A stretch of DNA of 64,000 bases from an uncultured Candidatus Saccharibacteria bacterium (GCA_947425245.1 CANDYU010000002.1:61670-125669), one strand, 5' to 3'; shown: positions 8,049-16,397, numbered from the stretch's first letter. Translations and numbers: made by a program. The notes: generated by a model not told the origin, from the letters alone.

Positions 8049-8942
8049 TCACCTTTTAGCTCTTCTTCCATCCACACCCCTCAATCTTAAAGCCAAACAG
8101 ACATTACGCAATACGACTTCTCGAAAATCAATCACTCGTACCCGCCAACCGAATAGTTCCTCCAAATCGGATTTAATTGCCCAAAAATGGGTACTGAGCA
8201 AAATCACTGTGTCTACACTTATTTTCTCTCTTTCGTTATCCCTCGCATAAGCCGGCTCCCTACGCGCTATCCACTCTTGCTCTTCCGCCTTTACTTTCTT
8301 TGTTAATCGATCCAAATTACGCACAGCTAACAATATATCTTTACTATTGTTGCCCTTCACTTTGTCTTGCTTCCGCGTCAAACCATCGAGCTTATTTGCA
8401 CCTTTAATTGTTTGACGGCTTTTCTTCACGGGTCGCTCCTTACTTAATTGAAAATCCCATGCTAGCTCCGACCGTAGAAGCTCACGACTCATTAAATCTC
8501 GATCGATTAATTTCTCCCATCCATCACAATCAGGAAAAACTAGCATTGAGACACCTAGTTCTTCCCTTAATATATTAGTCATACACTCTAACACGAACGG
8601 TTCACCTAGAACCGCAATCTTGCTAGGCGGAGTTTTTACATCAAACACACGATCGCCTTTTACATCCATGCATACAAAACATTGGTAAGGATACATCTCC
8701 TGAAACTTATCATACAAAATCGAGACCCCATACCCACCAAGTACTATCAGATCCACCAATCCTAAATACTTCCGCAAACTTTTCTGTGCCATATCAAACA
8801 TCGTGTCAATGCTTCCAGAATAATATTCCGCATTGCCCCAATCAATTACTCGCACAACTTCCACTACTGCTAGTTCTCGCGATAAATAATCCGCTACCAG
8901 CTCCCCGCCCCACCCGTAATCAAAAACAACAACTTTTTTCAA
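8049..8942 (-). CDS. Aspartate/glutamate racemase-fold protein without catalytic cysteines
   Basis: The sequence follows the MurI/Asp-Glu racemase pattern. FDYGWGG (residues 7-13) matches the first loop, VIDWGNAEYY the second, LIVLGGYGVS the position of the first catalytic cysteine motif and VILLSTHFW that of the second. Both catalytic cysteines are replaced, by Gly70 and Ser250, although His252 is kept. A lysine-rich insertion occupies about residues 165-230. The start is TTG at 8942, chosen because GGAGGTTGAGAGGAG precedes it and homology begins there; an ATG at 9011 has no ribosome binding site. It is probably a non-racemase binding protein or a decayed MurI. It is convergent with recR. 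Confidence 0.6.
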   Translation of the reverse strand: MKKVVVFDYGWGGELVADYLSRELAVVEVVRVIDWGNAEYYSGSIDTMFDMAQKSLRKYLGLVDLIVLGGYGVSILYDKFQEMYPYQCFVCMDVKGDRVFDVKTPPSKIAVLGEPFVLECMTNILREELGVSMLVFPDCDGWEKLIDRDLMSRELLRSELAWDFQLSKERPVKKSRQTIKGANKLDGLTRKQDKVKGNNSKDILLAVRNLDRLTKKVKAEEQEWIARREPAYARDNEREKISVDTVILLSTHFWAIKSDLEELFGWRVRVIDFREVVLRNVCLALRLRGVDGRRAKR

Positions 8943-9037
8943 TTCATCTCCTCTCAACCTCCATAGAAACCAGTGTAACGCAAAATTATTCCCTTGAATT
9001 AACAACTGCATAACTTATTGAACGATTTGTTAAATAA

Positions 9038-9259
9038 CTTCACTTCGTCCGTAGCGGGTATGTCGATCGTTATTACGGATCTGCCCGACATTTTGGTAAC
9101 AATGGCTACTATTGGTCTATTACGGCTTCACCTGCTTACGGTACTGGGCTGGCTGGTTTGACGGGTTACAGCCTCTATTTCAATGCTAGTGGCGTCAGCC
9201 CGTCGAATGGTCCGTACCATCGTTGGCACGGTTACCCCATCCGTTGTCTGACGTACTAG
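9038..9259 (+). pseudogene. FISUMP domain 3' end fragment A
   Basis: An open frame between a TAA at 9035 and a TAG at 9257 encodes about 73 residues (FVRSGYVDRYYGSAR, NNGYYWSITASPAYG, YHRWHGYPIRCLTY). This is the C-terminal signature of the Fibrobacter-major-paralogue (FISUMP) family, a lectin-like extracellular domain. There is no start codon, signal peptide or upstream domain, so it is a remnant or silent end cassette. Its close relative is fragment B at 25.2 kb. The stop codon and 3' flank belong to a repeat found four times here. Confidence 0.65.
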
Positions 9260-9271
9260 GTTAGATAAGAG
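9242..9271 (+). repeat. FISUMP tail repeat, copy 1
   Basis: CGTTGTCTGACGTACTAGG plus TTAGATAAGAG covers the last codons of fragment A and its 3' flank. Near-identical copies occur at 10267-10294 (minus), 25112-25138 (minus) and 25519-25550 (plus). The end of the ADP-ribosylglycohydrolase gene lies within it. Confidence 0.75.
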
Positions 9272-10265
9272 TATCTTCCTCAAATCTCGTCCTCAGAATC
9301 GGGCATTCTTTTAGGACTAGTAATTTATTTGCTAATTCCTTAATTTCTCCCTCTCGTAGCAAATCATTTCTCCAAACTTCCGGAATTGCTTCGTAGCCAT
9401 AATATGCTCCAGCAAGCTGACCATAAATCGCACCATTTGTATCAGTGTCGCCGCCAAGTTTAATCACTGCTCGCATGCCATCTTCAAAATTATCAAAGTT
9501 CCTAAAACCCCAAAGAGCAATCGCCAAGGCGTCTACTACATAGCCACCCAAATCTTCTAGATAAATCTTGTGGTCTTTTTCACTGCCTTTTAGTATTCGT
9601 CCCAAAATATCGTCATAAACTTCACTAGTGCTAAACTTCTCGACATGAACAATATCTTCTTTACTCTCTAGCACCATTGCTTGACAAAGTATCGCCGCAA
9701 AAACTTCTGCTCCAGCTTCTGCTTCCCAAGAATAGTGTGTTTCCCGTGCAGAAACTTGTGCTAGTTTCAAAGTACCCTGAATCGGTGCATTAACTGTAGC
9801 AATAACTACTGGGGCAAGTCGCATGATCGTTCCGTTGCCAGCTCGTTCTGAACGTTGATCGTATTTGTCTATAAAAGGCTCATTCTCAAATCTCTCAATA
9901 GCGGACAGTGTTTGTATACCAACGTCTCCTGCAGGCTTATCGTCATAACTACAATAGCCCTCTTTGACCCATTTACTATATTTCTCCATTACGTCATAAG
10001 AATCGTACCCACCACATTCGACTAAACTATTCCCTAAACATAATGCCATTGAGGTATCGTCCGTCCAAGCACCTTTTGGCCACATACCATCATACATGGC
10101 AATTTTATCGTCAGTCACATCTTTATGGCTACGGATCGTAAACTCCAAATTCGTGCCCAATGCGTCACCAATTGCTAAACCAACAAGCATCCCTCTAACC
10201 TTATCGCTGTTCTCACTGCATGCTGTCATAAATCTCATAATAACATTAATTTCTATGCTTGTCAT
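9261..10265 (-). CDS. ADP-ribosylglycohydrolase family protein
   Basis: Predicted to remove ADP-ribose from proteins, nucleic acids or small molecules. The DraG/ARH fold is indicated by GMLVGLAIGDALGTNLEF, the metal-binding WTDDTSMALCL (Asp69, Asp70) and the C-terminal GGDTDTNGAIYGQLAGAYYG, which supplies the second aspartate set. The 334-residue length fits the family. The start is uncertain: ATG 10265 has no ribosome binding site and abuts the tail repeat. Internal ATGs 9 and 12 codons later are alternatives, and all precede the conserved domain. The gene sits alone between two inward-pointing FISUMP tails. In other systems such hydrolases reverse toxin or phage-defence ADP-ribosylation; that role here is inference. 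Confidence 0.88.
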   Translation of the reverse strand: MTSIEINVIMRFMTACSENSDKVRGMLVGLAIGDALGTNLEFTIRSHKDVTDDKIAMYDGMWPKGAWTDDTSMALCLGNSLVECGGYDSYDVMEKYSKWVKEGYCSYDDKPAGDVGIQTLSAIERFENEPFIDKYDQRSERAGNGTIMRLAPVVIATVNAPIQGTLKLAQVSARETHYSWEAEAGAEVFAAILCQAMVLESKEDIVHVEKFSTSEVYDDILGRILKGSEKDHKIYLEDLGGYVVDALAIALWGFRNFDNFEDGMRAVIKLGGDTDTNGAIYGQLAGAYYGYEAIPEVWRNDLLREGEIKELANKLLVLKECPILRTRFEEDTLI

Positions 10266-10266
10266 G

Positions 10267-10294
10267 CTCGTCTAACCTAGTACGCTAGACAACG
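10267..10294 (-). repeat. FISUMP tail repeat, copy 2
   Basis: Reverse complement of the tail at 9242: CGTTGTCTAGCGTACTAGG followed by TTAGACGAG. It points towards copy 1 across the ADP-ribosylglycohydrolase gene, so the two form an inverted pair about 1 kb apart. Confidence 0.75.
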
Positions 10295-10426
10295 AATGGA
10301 ATTCGCCAAACCAGCTAACCCTATTTTGTAAACTGAGAAAGCTGTGCTGAATCAACCATAACTATTAGTATCGCAATCTCGAACTGAATTATAATAAAGA
10401 TTGATAAGTCCGCTACGAACGAAACC
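10277..10426 (-). pseudogene. Degraded FISUMP 3' end fragment C
   Basis: On the minus strand the frame reads FVRSGLINLYYNSVRD, NSYG, a stop, then FSTAFS, GLAGLANSIRCLAY and a TAG. It aligns with fragment A, but it has an in-frame stop where A has YW and a deletion of about 20 residues before the terminal IRCxxY. It is clearly non-functional. It shows that several copies of the same gene end have been scattered and are decaying. Confidence 0.6.
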
Positions 10427-10452
10427 GCCAAAAAACTTTCGAAACCTGAAAA

Positions 10453-10461
10453 TGATATAAT
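10453..10461 (+). promoter_or_regulatory. Extended -10 promoter for the 10485 gene
   Basis: TGATATAAT lies 23 nt before the start codon, followed by AAAGGA. Confidence 0.55.
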
Positions 10462-10484
10462 ATATCGAAAGGATATTATGAAAT

Positions 10485-10946
10485 ATGTCAAACAATAACA
10501 ACTATAATGATGGCTGGCAGGACGGGTATTGGTTTGGCAGTGGCGATGCTTATAATCGAGGCTACGAAGAGGGTAAACAGGCTGAGCGTAATCGTATTAA
10601 ACGGGCGATTGATGGTAGTTCATCGACGTCTGAGTCATTTACGCTAGGATCAACGATTGGCGGCTCGATTATTTTAACTTTACTCGGATGGTGCTTCGTC
10701 GGGTTAATTTTGTTTTTATTCTGGATTGGCGGTAGTAGCGGAGAGTGGTGGTTTCCGTGGATTTGGAGAATTGCGTTTTGGTTGGGTATTGGCTTTATGG
10801 TGCTAATGAGTATAGCTGGCATAGTAATGGCTATTGCTGAGCATCGAGAAGATGAGCATCCAATCGAGAGGCCAACGGGCGACCCAAATGCACCGTGGTA
10901 TAAGAAATATCCGTCAGCAGACATAACTAAGAAACAAAAGAAATAA
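10485..10946 (+). CDS. Small membrane protein with two hydrophobic helices, function unknown
   Basis: The 153 residues are not recognised as a known family. The N-terminal 50 residues are polar and rich in Asn, Gly, Tyr and Glu (NDGWQDGYWFGSGDAYNRGY), a Gly/aromatic pattern typical of flexible tails. Two strongly hydrophobic helices (about 58-80 and 90-115) follow, then a charged cytoplasmic tail ending in KKYPSADITKKQKK. The ATG at 10485 has AAAGGATATT about 9 nt upstream and its own promoter. It is a stand-alone gene at the left edge of the variable region. Membrane location is well supported; role unknown. Confidence 0.7.
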   Translation: MSNNNNYNDGWQDGYWFGSGDAYNRGYEEGKQAERNRIKRAIDGSSSTSESFTLGSTIGGSIILTLLGWCFVGLILFLFWIGGSSGEWWFPWIWRIAFWLGIGFMVLMSIAGIVMAIAEHREDEHPIERPTGDPNAPWYKKYPSADITKKQKK

Positions 10947-10970
10947 TAACTCACAATTGAAGATGTTAAA

Positions 10971-11052
10971 AGGTGCGAACTATCACTATTTCCTGGCGGA
11001 TTTTTAGTGAATGCTGACAGAAAAGTTCGCACACCTAAGATCAGCCTTTTTT
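10971..11052 (+). ncRNA. Structured intergenic element ending in a T run
   Basis: An outer stem (AGGTGCGAAC with AGTTCGC-ACACCT, 2-nt bulge) encloses an inner stem (TCACTA/TAGTGA). The structure is followed 10 nt later by a T run. It could be the terminator of the membrane-protein gene or an independent small RNA. No known RNA family was recognised. Confidence 0.35.
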
Positions 11053-11072
11053 ATAGGGGTAGAACCACAAAA

Positions 11073-11101
11073 AAAGACCTTTCAAAACCTGAAAAGTCTT
11101 T
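11073..11101 (+). terminator. Bulged hairpin in a gene-free stretch
   Basis: AAAGAC-TTTC pairs with GAAA-GTCTTT around a 7-nt loop. It is nearly symmetrical and could serve either strand. The surrounding 610 bases (10947-11557) hold no convincing gene, only this hairpin, the element at 10971 and the stem at 11187. Confidence 0.35.
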
Positions 11102-11186
11102 CATGGCTGAGTACTCTATGCGAAGTTCGAACTCTTATTATCACTAATTACACTACAATATATAGGTAATTCCTACTATCTATTCA

Positions 11187-11228
11187 GGTGGCTTCCTTTG
11201 ATGCACTAGCACGCTCGAAGGGCCCACC
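11187..11228 (+). other. Imperfect two-part stem-loop, possible RNA
   Basis: GGTGG/CCACC and, inside a small internal loop, CCTTTGA/TCGAAGG (one G-T pair) enclose a 13-nt loop. The area is more GC-rich than its surroundings. No promoter or known RNA family could be assigned. Confidence 0.3.
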
Positions 11229-11538
11229 CAACAGCCCGCAGAGCACGCGTATATAAATGAGGTTATTCCTATTATTTCTCCGTAACAAATTAGGAAATTA
11301 CGGTGAATACAAAGCAAATATACGTTGAATTGGGGTTTCTTTATAATAAAAACCAATCCCGTTTCTATTATATTTTGGGGTGTGTTTACATCGATGTATA
11401 TAAGTATGTACCCCTATAAAAATGAACTGTGTGGTGAAAAATCGGTGTCGGCGATTTATATTCTTTTACCCTACCGCGTGCATAGTTTTAAATTTTTATT
11501 ATTACTGCCCCTGCACCTTTGCAATAGCGTGATTTTTA

Positions 11539-11547
11539 TGCTATAAT
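11539..11547 (+). promoter_or_regulatory. Extended -10 promoter of the toxin-fusion gene
   Basis: TGCTATAAT lies 10 nt before the ATG at 11558 and no ribosome binding site is present. The mRNA leader would be only a few bases. Confidence 0.65.
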
Positions 11548-11557
11548 TACAGCCAAT

Positions 11558-12337
11558 ATGGATATAGAGACGATAAAGATTACGCCAAGAGATAATATTG
11601 GCAAAAAATTGGACGAAGCTAGAGAAAAGTCTGATTTAAATAATATGCCGGTATTAATTAAGCTTGTCGGCCTTAATGGAAAGAGTGGAAGAAAAGATAA
11701 GGCCTATCTCGTAAGCAGAGATTATTTTGCAGAAGTTATTGGTAGAATCTATAGAGCAGCGTCTGGTAATACTTCTATCTTTTCTGATGAGGAATACACT
11801 GATGATAACCCTGATTTTGGTCATCTGAAGATTATAGTAAACAGCCTTTACGAGAACAGCTTTGGTGGGAATATATCTACAGAATCAATTCATACACCTA
11901 AAACCGTAAATGTGGATATAGAGCTATTTCCTGCAATCGACTCCAAAGCCAGTCTTGCAGAAACTATTTATCTAGATGAGTCTGGGCAACTTGACGACAT
12001 AAGTGTTGAAGAGCAAATCTTTCTTGACGATGGCATTTATAACTTTTTACAGCTCGAACAAGCTACTTATGAAATCGTGCCGAAGCCAAAAGCTATAAAA
12101 CAGCGAGATGAATACAAGAGCACCAAAAATGGAAAAAGGAGCTTGGTACGCATTACTCAAATGGAAGAAAAGCTTCAGGAGAACCCTATGTATAAGGAGC
12201 CACATTTTGAGCCTCTTGCTGGCAAATATAAAGGGCTATGGTCTCGTCGTATAAACGGAAAAGACCGTTACGTGTACGGCATTCTTGAAACCCAACGCAA
12301 GCTTATTGTCCACTCCATTCGTGGCCATTACGAATAA
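11558..12337 (+). CDS. Putative single-chain antitoxin-toxin: YefM/Phd-like N terminus, YoeB-like C terminus
   Basis: The last 60 residues match YoeB/Txe ribosome-dependent mRNA interferases: FEPLAG, GLWSRRINGKDRYVYGI and the terminal SIRGHYE. The four catalytic positions of YoeB are all present (Glu218, Arg237, His257, Tyr258). Residues 8-66 resemble the YefM/Phd antitoxin fold: a helix DNIGKKLDEAREKS, a strand MPVLIKLVGLNGK, then KAYLVSRDYFAEVIGRIY. An acidic segment of about 100 residues (70-170) links the two. At 259 residues it is about three times a normal YoeB, and no separate antitoxin gene is adjacent. The toxin assignment is strong; the antitoxin half is a motif-level inference. It is convergent with the helicase pseudogene. 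Confidence 0.72.
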   Translation: MDIETIKITPRDNIGKKLDEAREKSDLNNMPVLIKLVGLNGKSGRKDKAYLVSRDYFAEVIGRIYRAASGNTSIFSDEEYTDDNPDFGHLKIIVNSLYENSFGGNISTESIHTPKTVNVDIELFPAIDSKASLAETIYLDESGQLDDISVEEQIFLDDGIYNFLQLEQATYEIVPKPKAIKQRDEYKSTKNGKRSLVRITQMEEKLQENPMYKEPHFEPLAGKYKGLWSRRINGKDRYVYGILETQRKLIVHSIRGHYE

Positions 12338-12357
12338 TGATTTTTGTTGTATATTTG

Positions 12358-14374
12358 CTACCTTCTATCCCAGTGATAAACCACTAGCTCATGCTGTGCA
12401 CGCGTACAGGCTGTATAGTACATTTCTTTTTCATTAGCGAGATAATTATCCATCACTATTACGACATCAAATTCTAGCCCCCTTAGCCTTATAAACAGGG
12501 AGGCACATGAAGTTGTTATCTGCGATGCTTAATGAGTGCATTTCCTTTGCCTCATCTCCGGTTCTTGTAATCACAACAATCCTTTTGTGTCCGTTTGTCT
12601 TCAATCTTAGTATTTCGTGAATTAGCATCTGATTTCGAGAACTCTTGACTGATGTACCAATATTCCTTAACAAGAAGATTGTTTGGTTGCCTCATTGGAG
12701 TAATTTTTGCATTGATGATAGCATTGATGATAGTATTGGTGAAGTTTATGATTTCTGGGCTAGAACGGTATGCTTTATTTATTTCTAAATATTCAAAATC
12801 TGGAGCAAGGTTGCGTAACTTGTTGTTCTCTATGTATGGGTTTATGTTTTGGTTTTCATCTCCCAAAATAGTGAAGTATGCGTTTGGGAATAACTGTCTT
12901 AATAAGAATATATGCCAGTATGTGTAGTTCTGAGCCTCATCTATGACGACTTGTCGGATTTGGTTCATCCCGATATCGAGTAGTTTTTTCTTCTTTGCTG
13001 GTGTGCCATCCTCATCCATCCGATAATTGTATTGTAAAATCTTTTTATTTCTTTGCCTAAGTCCATCATCAAACAGATAGAAATTAATGGTCCCGTCAAG
13101 TTCGATTTTCGATCTAATCTCTGCATGCGTGAGTATTGTTTTAATAATTACATCATAAATACCAGCGCTAGAATACACATTGCCGCCTTTTCTTTCTCTA
13201 AATGGCTCAAGGAAATCAGCATCTTCAAGGTATTTTCTGATACGTTTGTTGGGCTACCTTAACACTAATATGATGCCGCTCTGCCTGCTCAATGATGTCC
13301 TCATAAAACTTTAGGTCATCTTTAATCATATCAACTACATCCGTAAATCTTTCAGACAGTGCCTCGGAGTACAATGTTGTATACTTTTCGTCCACTGTAT
13401 TATCCTTGAAATACTTTTGCAAATAATATTCTTTAAGGTTATAGCTTGAACCCTTAAGTGCAATTGAAGCGATTGTGTTCATCGTCAATACTGGAATATT
13501 ATTTTCACCAAGACTAGGCAAAACATCGGAAATATACTATGAGAAGCTAACATTAGGGGAAATGAACAAAGTCTGGTAATCCTTTAATGGGTTTTTATGG
13601 CCTTCATACATCAGATACGCAATGCGATGAAGCCCTATGACAGATTTGCCAGACCCAGCTGAGCCTTAAGTTATAATATTTTTATTCTCCGGAATTCTAA
13701 TAATACTATTCTGCTCATTCTGAATAGTCTCAACCACTTCTGTCATATTTGATGATGAAGAGGCAGACAATTTTTCTTGTAGCAATTCAGCACTGTTGTC
13801 TCTTGCACTTCTTTTACCTAAAATAATATTTTCATCTATTTTGACAACTTTGGAACCATCAATAACAATAGGAGACTTTAGCTGAACAGTAGCAGCCCCT
13901 ACTCCGTCAGGAAATACATATTCTCCGGCCCTATTCGTCATATAGTACTGGTTTCCAATAGCAGCTCGCCAGTTAACATATTCTACATTGTCTCGCGGCT
14001 TCAACACGTTCCTTATCCCAGAATGAATCGATAAATAATAAGATTTAGGTGGGATTTTCTTACCTTTATAATCTATGTCTATGCGCCCAAAGTATGGGGT
14101 TCGCCTTAATCTTTTTTGTGGCCAGGAGTTTCTTTTTATTATCAGAGATTGTATTGTCGAGGGAAGCCCGTTGGCTTCTATAATCTCTGCGTTGCTCATT
14201 ATCCATGTATCTTATATCCGACACAAGGGATGTGATTTTCTCTGAAGATTTTTTGTTGGCATCAAGAAGCCTGTCGGCATTTGTAGTTATCTCGTCAACT
14301 ACGTCATCTAGATGCCGCTGTTCATCCTCGTAACTTATCTCGCCATAAGTAATTCCGGAATTCTTGACAACCAT
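12358..14374 (-). pseudogene. helD: HelD/UvrD-type superfamily 1 helicase, multiply disrupted
   Basis: Fragments in all minus frames reconstruct one HelD-like helicase. The N-terminal coiled-coil starts at 14374, PYFGRIDIDYKGKK follows, then Walker A GSAGSGKSVIGLHRIAYLMY, YISDVLPSLGE, DEAQ in VIDEAQNYT, GDENQNINPY, KAYRSSPEIINF, GLEFDVVIVMDNYLAN and motif VI YTACTRAQHELVVYHW before a stop at 12358. Two in-frame stops are visible. One directly precedes Walker A, where related proteins have Gln (a CAA-to-TAA change fits). The other is in SFS-stop-YISDV. At least four frameshifts lie near 14105, 13240, 12650 and 12475. Intact HelD recycles stalled RNA polymerase and confers rifampicin tolerance in other bacteria. 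This copy cannot make full-length protein. Decay is fairly recent because the motifs are well preserved. Confidence 0.85.
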
Positions 14375-14457
14375 TTGCTATTATTATAACATATTTTCCT
14401 CCTAGGCGAGCATAAGAGAACGACTACAGTTTACGGTTTATCTGGTAGGAACATTGG

Positions 14458-14509
14458 TTAGTTTAGTTAGTTAGTTTAGTTAGTTAGTTTGGTTAGTTCG
14501 TTTAATTAG
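14458..14509 (+). repeat. Four tandem 13-bp repeats
   Basis: Unit TTAGTTTAGTTAG. Units 1 and 2 are identical, unit 3 has one change and unit 4 has two. The array lies between the divergent helicase pseudogene and the restriction gene. Its phase exceeds one helical turn, unlike typical operators. It could be a protein-binding array or slippage product. Confidence 0.8.
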
Positions 14510-14537
14510 TTTGCCCCTGATATATGTACTATACGAT

Positions 14538-14565
14538 GATAGTGTCTCCGTGCGACCCGCTGACA
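14538..14565 (+). repeat. Direct repeat left of the restriction gene
   Basis: The 28-bp sequence beginning GATAGTGTCTCCG recurs with 5 mismatches at 16544-16571, on the other side of the GmrSD-like gene and in the same orientation. This suggests the gene arrived as a unit or sits in a duplicated context. Confidence 0.7.
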
Positions 14566-14597
14566 AATATGATAAAATAAATAAAAGGAGAAACTCA

Positions 14598-16397
14598 ATG
14601 TCAACGAAATTTGAAGTCAATAATGTCTCCGTCAATACATTGCTTGGGTATGTTAAGGATGGGACTATAGCTATACCGGAAATCCAGCGACCTTTCGTCT
14701 GGGATTCCACCAAAGTACGTGATTTGATTGATTCACTTTATAAGGGTTATCCAGTGGGTTATATTATCACTTGGAAGAACCCTGATGTGAAACTAAAGGA
14801 TGGTTCTAAGTCTGAGGGCAAACAAATCCTCATTGATGGCCAACAACGCATTACGGCCTTAACCGCTGCACTATTAGGCCAACAGGTGCTTAATAGCAAC
14901 TATAAGAAGGTCAGAATCAAAATAGCATTTAATATCAAGACTGAAGAATTTCAAACCCTTAACCCGGCCATCGAAGCACAGGAAGACTGGATTCCAGATA
15001 TTTCAGCATTCATGGAAGATGGCAATATCAACATGTGGGAGTTCGTTACTAACTACTCCCAGAAGTTCGACATTGAGCCTAACGTAGTGAATGAGAGGAT
15101 TAATAAGCTCATTCAGGTAAAGAACATCTCTATTGGACGCATCGAGCTGGGCTCCACGCTAGATATAGATACAGTCACGGAAATCTTTATTAGGATTAAC
15201 TCTGCTGGCGTTGTTTTGTCGCAAGCTGACTTCGCCATGTCTAAGATTAGTGTCAATAAAGAGTACGGTGGCAACGAGATTCGCAAGACCATTGATTACT
15301 TCTGCCACCTTGCTAAGAATCCGACGGACTATGAAAATATCAAGAATAATGACCCAGAATTCGCCAATATTGATGTATTTAATAAGATTTCCTGGATTAA
15401 AGATAAGTCCGAGGACATTTACCAGCCTAGCTATGTTGATGTGCTCCGCGTAGCCTTCACCTATAAGTTTAGGCGTGGTAAAATGCAAGATTTGGTTAGC
15501 TTGTTGTCTGGCCGTGATTTTGAAACCCGTGAATACCGCGAAGACGTAGTAGAGAGTAGCTACAATACATTACGTGAAGGTATAAACGACTTCATTAACC
15601 AGTCTAATTTCGAGCGCTATATCATGATTTTGAAGTCTACTGGCGCTATTCGTGACGACCTGATTCGCTCTCAGAACGTAGTGAACTTTGGCTACATTCT
15701 ATACCTTACCTTAAAAGAAAAAGATGTTCGCCCTGATTTGATAGAAAAGCAGGTACGTAGATGGGTTGTAATGTCAATCTTGACCCAACGCTACACTTCA
15801 TCCCCTGAATCCGCATTCGATTACGACATCCGCAGGCTTAATAATAACGAAGACATTTTGGCTGTTATTGATGACGAAATAGACCGCCAGCTGAATGAAA
15901 CCTACTGGTCGGATATCCTTGTAGAGCACTTCAATACTTCCGTGGCATCATCTCCATACTGGAAGACCTTCTTAATGGCTCAAATCAAGCTCGGAGACCG
16001 TGGTTTCTTATCCAAAGATATAACTGTAAAGGCTTTGATTGAAAACCGTGGTGACATCCATCATATCTTCCCAAAGAACTACCTACAGAAGAATGGTCAC
16101 AACAATCGTGGAGAATACAACCAGATTGCCAACTTCGCTATGTTACAGACTGAAGTTAATATTCAAATCAGTGACCGCGCCCCAGTGGATTACATGAAGT
16201 CGATTGAAGAGCAATGTAACGGAGAAGAGAATAAATTTGGTGCAATAAATAACCTCGAAGACTTAAAGAAAAATATGGCCGAAAACTGTATTCCTACAGG
16301 CTTCGAAACCATGACTGAACCAGATTATAAAGACTTCCTATTAGCACGTCGCAAATTGATGGCACAGAAGATACATACTTACTTCAATAGCTTATAG
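14598..16397 (+). CDS. GmrSD-type fused DUF262-DUF1524 endonuclease
   Basis: The N-terminal DUF262 domain carries IPEIQRPFVW and DGQQR (residues 80-84), the ParB-like NTPase/DNA-recognition motif of GmrS. The C-terminal DUF1524 domain carries the HNH-type nuclease motif HHIFPKNYLQK (His488-His489) followed by QIANFAMLQTEVN. Fused GmrSD enzymes are type IV restriction systems that cut DNA with modified cytosines. Related DUF262 proteins act in other phage-defence systems, so the substrate is uncertain. The 599-residue form starts at ATG 14598 with AAGGAG 7 nt upstream. The gene is monocistronic, between 28-bp direct repeats and next to tandem repeats, which fits a mobile defence cassette. It appears intact. 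Confidence 0.88.
   Translation: MSTKFEVNNVSVNTLLGYVKDGTIAIPEIQRPFVWDSTKVRDLIDSLYKGYPVGYIITWKNPDVKLKDGSKSEGKQILIDGQQRITALTAALLGQQVLNSNYKKVRIKIAFNIKTEEFQTLNPAIEAQEDWIPDISAFMEDGNINMWEFVTNYSQKFDIEPNVVNERINKLIQVKNISIGRIELGSTLDIDTVTEIFIRINSAGVVLSQADFAMSKISVNKEYGGNEIRKTIDYFCHLAKNPTDYENIKNNDPEFANIDVFNKISWIKDKSEDIYQPSYVDVLRVAFTYKFRRGKMQDLVSLLSGRDFETREYREDVVESSYNTLREGINDFINQSNFERYIMILKSTGAIRDDLIRSQNVVNFGYILYLTLKEKDVRPDLIEKQVRRWVVMSILTQRYTSSPESAFDYDIRRLNNNEDILAVIDDEIDRQLNETYWSDILVEHFNTSVASSPYWKTFLMAQIKLGDRGFLSKDITVKALIENRGDIHHIFPKNYLQKNGHNNRGEYNQIANFAMLQTEVNIQISDRAPVDYMKSIEEQCNGEENKFGAINNLEDLKKNMAENCIPTGFETMTEPDYKDFLLARRKLMAQKIHTYFNSL

Noticed and set aside
9242..10294. Integron attC site suggested by GTTAGAT and GTCTAAC within the FISUMP tails
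   Set aside because: Spacing (about 1 kb) and the missing second core site pair do not fit attC, and no integron integrase is present in the window.
11110..11150. Sequence around 11130 faintly like the T arm of a tRNA (GAAGTTCGAACTC), possible att duplicate of tRNA-Gln
   Set aside because: Only a few bases match the tRNA-Gln 3' end and no cloverleaf can be drawn.
12358..14374. Alternative genetic code (stop reassignment) as the reason for the broken helicase gene
   Set aside because: The interruptions are TAA, TAG and frameshifts, not consistent UGA codons, while all neighbouring genes use the standard code.
14458..14509. CRISPR-like array
   Set aside because: The 13-bp units are contiguous with no spacers; it is a tandem repeat. 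No CRISPR array or cas gene was seen in the window.
14458..14509. Plasmid-type replication origin (iterons)
   Set aside because: No Rep gene or DnaA boxes were noticed nearby; the array may be only a promoter-associated or slippage repeat.
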